DNA from: an uncultured Aquabacterium sp.
GTDB taxonomy: Bacteria > Pseudomonadota > Gammaproteobacteria > Burkholderiales > Burkholderiaceae_C
Direction: 5' to 3'
Length of the DNA stretch: 7,265 bases
Assembly (NCBI GenBank): GCA_937923225.1
Contig: CALAKR010000049.1
Span: forward strand, 1 to 7,265
Positions 6,942-7,265 of this stretch are shown here, in pieces. The position numbers were made by a program, and so were the translations under genes. The notes beneath the pieces are model-generated. The model had not been told where the DNA came from and did not search any database. It saw only the letters and a list, made by a program, of their open reading frames with translations. Position 1 is the stretch's first letter. The number at the start of each line of letters is the position of its first letter.

Positions 6942-7265
6942 CCGACCACTTGCCCCAGTTTAAAGATGGGCAGGTACATGGCCACGACGATGCCGCCGAT
7001 CAGAGTGCCCAGGAAAACGATGATGATGGGTTCCATCAGGCTAGACAGGCCCTTGACGATTTCATCGACCTCGTCCTCGTAGATGTCGGCGGCTTTGCCC
7101 AGCATGGAATCCAGCGCGCCGGATTCTTCACCGATGGCGACCATCTGAAGGACCATGATGGGAAAGAGGTTGACGCTCTGCATCGAAGCCGTCAGGCTGG
7201 TGCCGGTAGACACATCTTTCTGGATTTTCTCGGTGGCTTCGGAGAACACGGCATTGCCTGCTGCC
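6938..7265 (-). CDS. pilC: Type IV pilus inner-membrane platform protein PilC, C-terminal part (5' end outside window)
   Basis: The frame runs off the window edge at 7265, so only about the last 108 residues are visible; the GTG at 7249 is an internal codon, not the start. The piece is the end of the second T2SSF (GspF/PilC) domain: VSTGTSLTASM, LFPIMVLQMVAIGEESGALD, KAADIYEDEVD, then the final transmembrane helix in SLMEPIIIVFLGTLIGGIVV and the closing motif MYLPIFKLG. PilC couples the PilB/PilT motor ATPases to pilus assembly in the inner membrane. It is followed directly by pilD; in related genomes pilB lies upstream. Confidence 0.96.
   Translation of the reverse strand, partial: AAGNAVFSEATEKIQKDVSTGTSLTASMQSVNLFPIMVLQMVAIGEESGALDSMLGKAADIYEDEVDEIVKGLSSLMEPIIIVFLGTLIGGIVVAMYLPIFKLGQVVG

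Noticed and set aside
6192..7082. A 296-codon open frame on the + strand across pilD and pilC.
   Set aside because: Composition is typical of antisense to membrane-protein genes (His/Gln/Gly rich); it crosses the pilC/pilD junction and has no recognisable domain.
1..7265. tRNA, rRNA, CRISPR array, insertion sequence or riboswitch.
   Set aside because: Coding sequence covers nearly the whole window, the longest gap between genes is about 30 nt, and no spaced repeats, transposase or terminal inverted repeats were seen.

Overview
The window is GC-rich, densely coded and almost free of intergenic DNA. The order pilC-pilD-coaE-zapD-yacG, together with the sequences of PilC, PilD and ZapD (ZapD begins ILYEYPFNE), points to a betaproteobacterium, most likely of the order Burkholderiales (Comamonadaceae or the Leptothrix/Aquabacterium group). 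The genus cannot be fixed from this sequence alone.

Layout. Nucleotides 1-2430 on the + strand hold the 3' part of a large envelope gene. It fuses a GfcC-like periplasmic module to a YjbH/GfcD-type outer-membrane barrel protein of exopolysaccharide or capsule export. A 20-nt gap with a perfect 6-bp inverted repeat separates it from a convergent block on the - strand that fills the rest of the window. Read in its own direction, that block is pilC (3' end only), pilD, coaE, zapD, yacG, a 440-aa protein of unusual architecture, and a 212-aa helical protein. All junctions are short: ATGA overlaps at pilC/pilD and yacG/440-aa gene, gaps of about 30, 25 and 10 nt in the middle, and 3 nt between the last two genes. 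The whole set is probably one transcription unit or a chain of coupled ones.

The first five genes of the block are conserved housekeeping functions: type IV pilus and type II secretion biogenesis (PilC inner-membrane platform, PilD prepilin peptidase), the last step of coenzyme A synthesis (CoaE), Z-ring bundling (ZapD) and a small zinc protein that inhibits gyrase (YacG).

The most interesting part is the tail of the operon. The C-terminal 110 or so residues of the 440-aa protein carry, in order and at near-identical spacing, the active-site signature of the ADP-ribosyl cyclase/NAD glycohydrolase (CD38) fold: FWSG, SLEST, LWQLAS and WRHVE. It is preceded by a small N-terminal domain, an acidic linker and a long charged helical region, and the protein has no cysteine. 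The 212-aa gene 3 nt downstream encodes an Ala/Leu-rich, HEAT-like helical protein and is the natural candidate for its immunity or antidote partner. My reading is a NAD-consuming effector and immunity module joined to the end of a cell-division/pilus operon. The fold assignment is moderately strong; the toxin role, delivery route and immunity pairing are inference.
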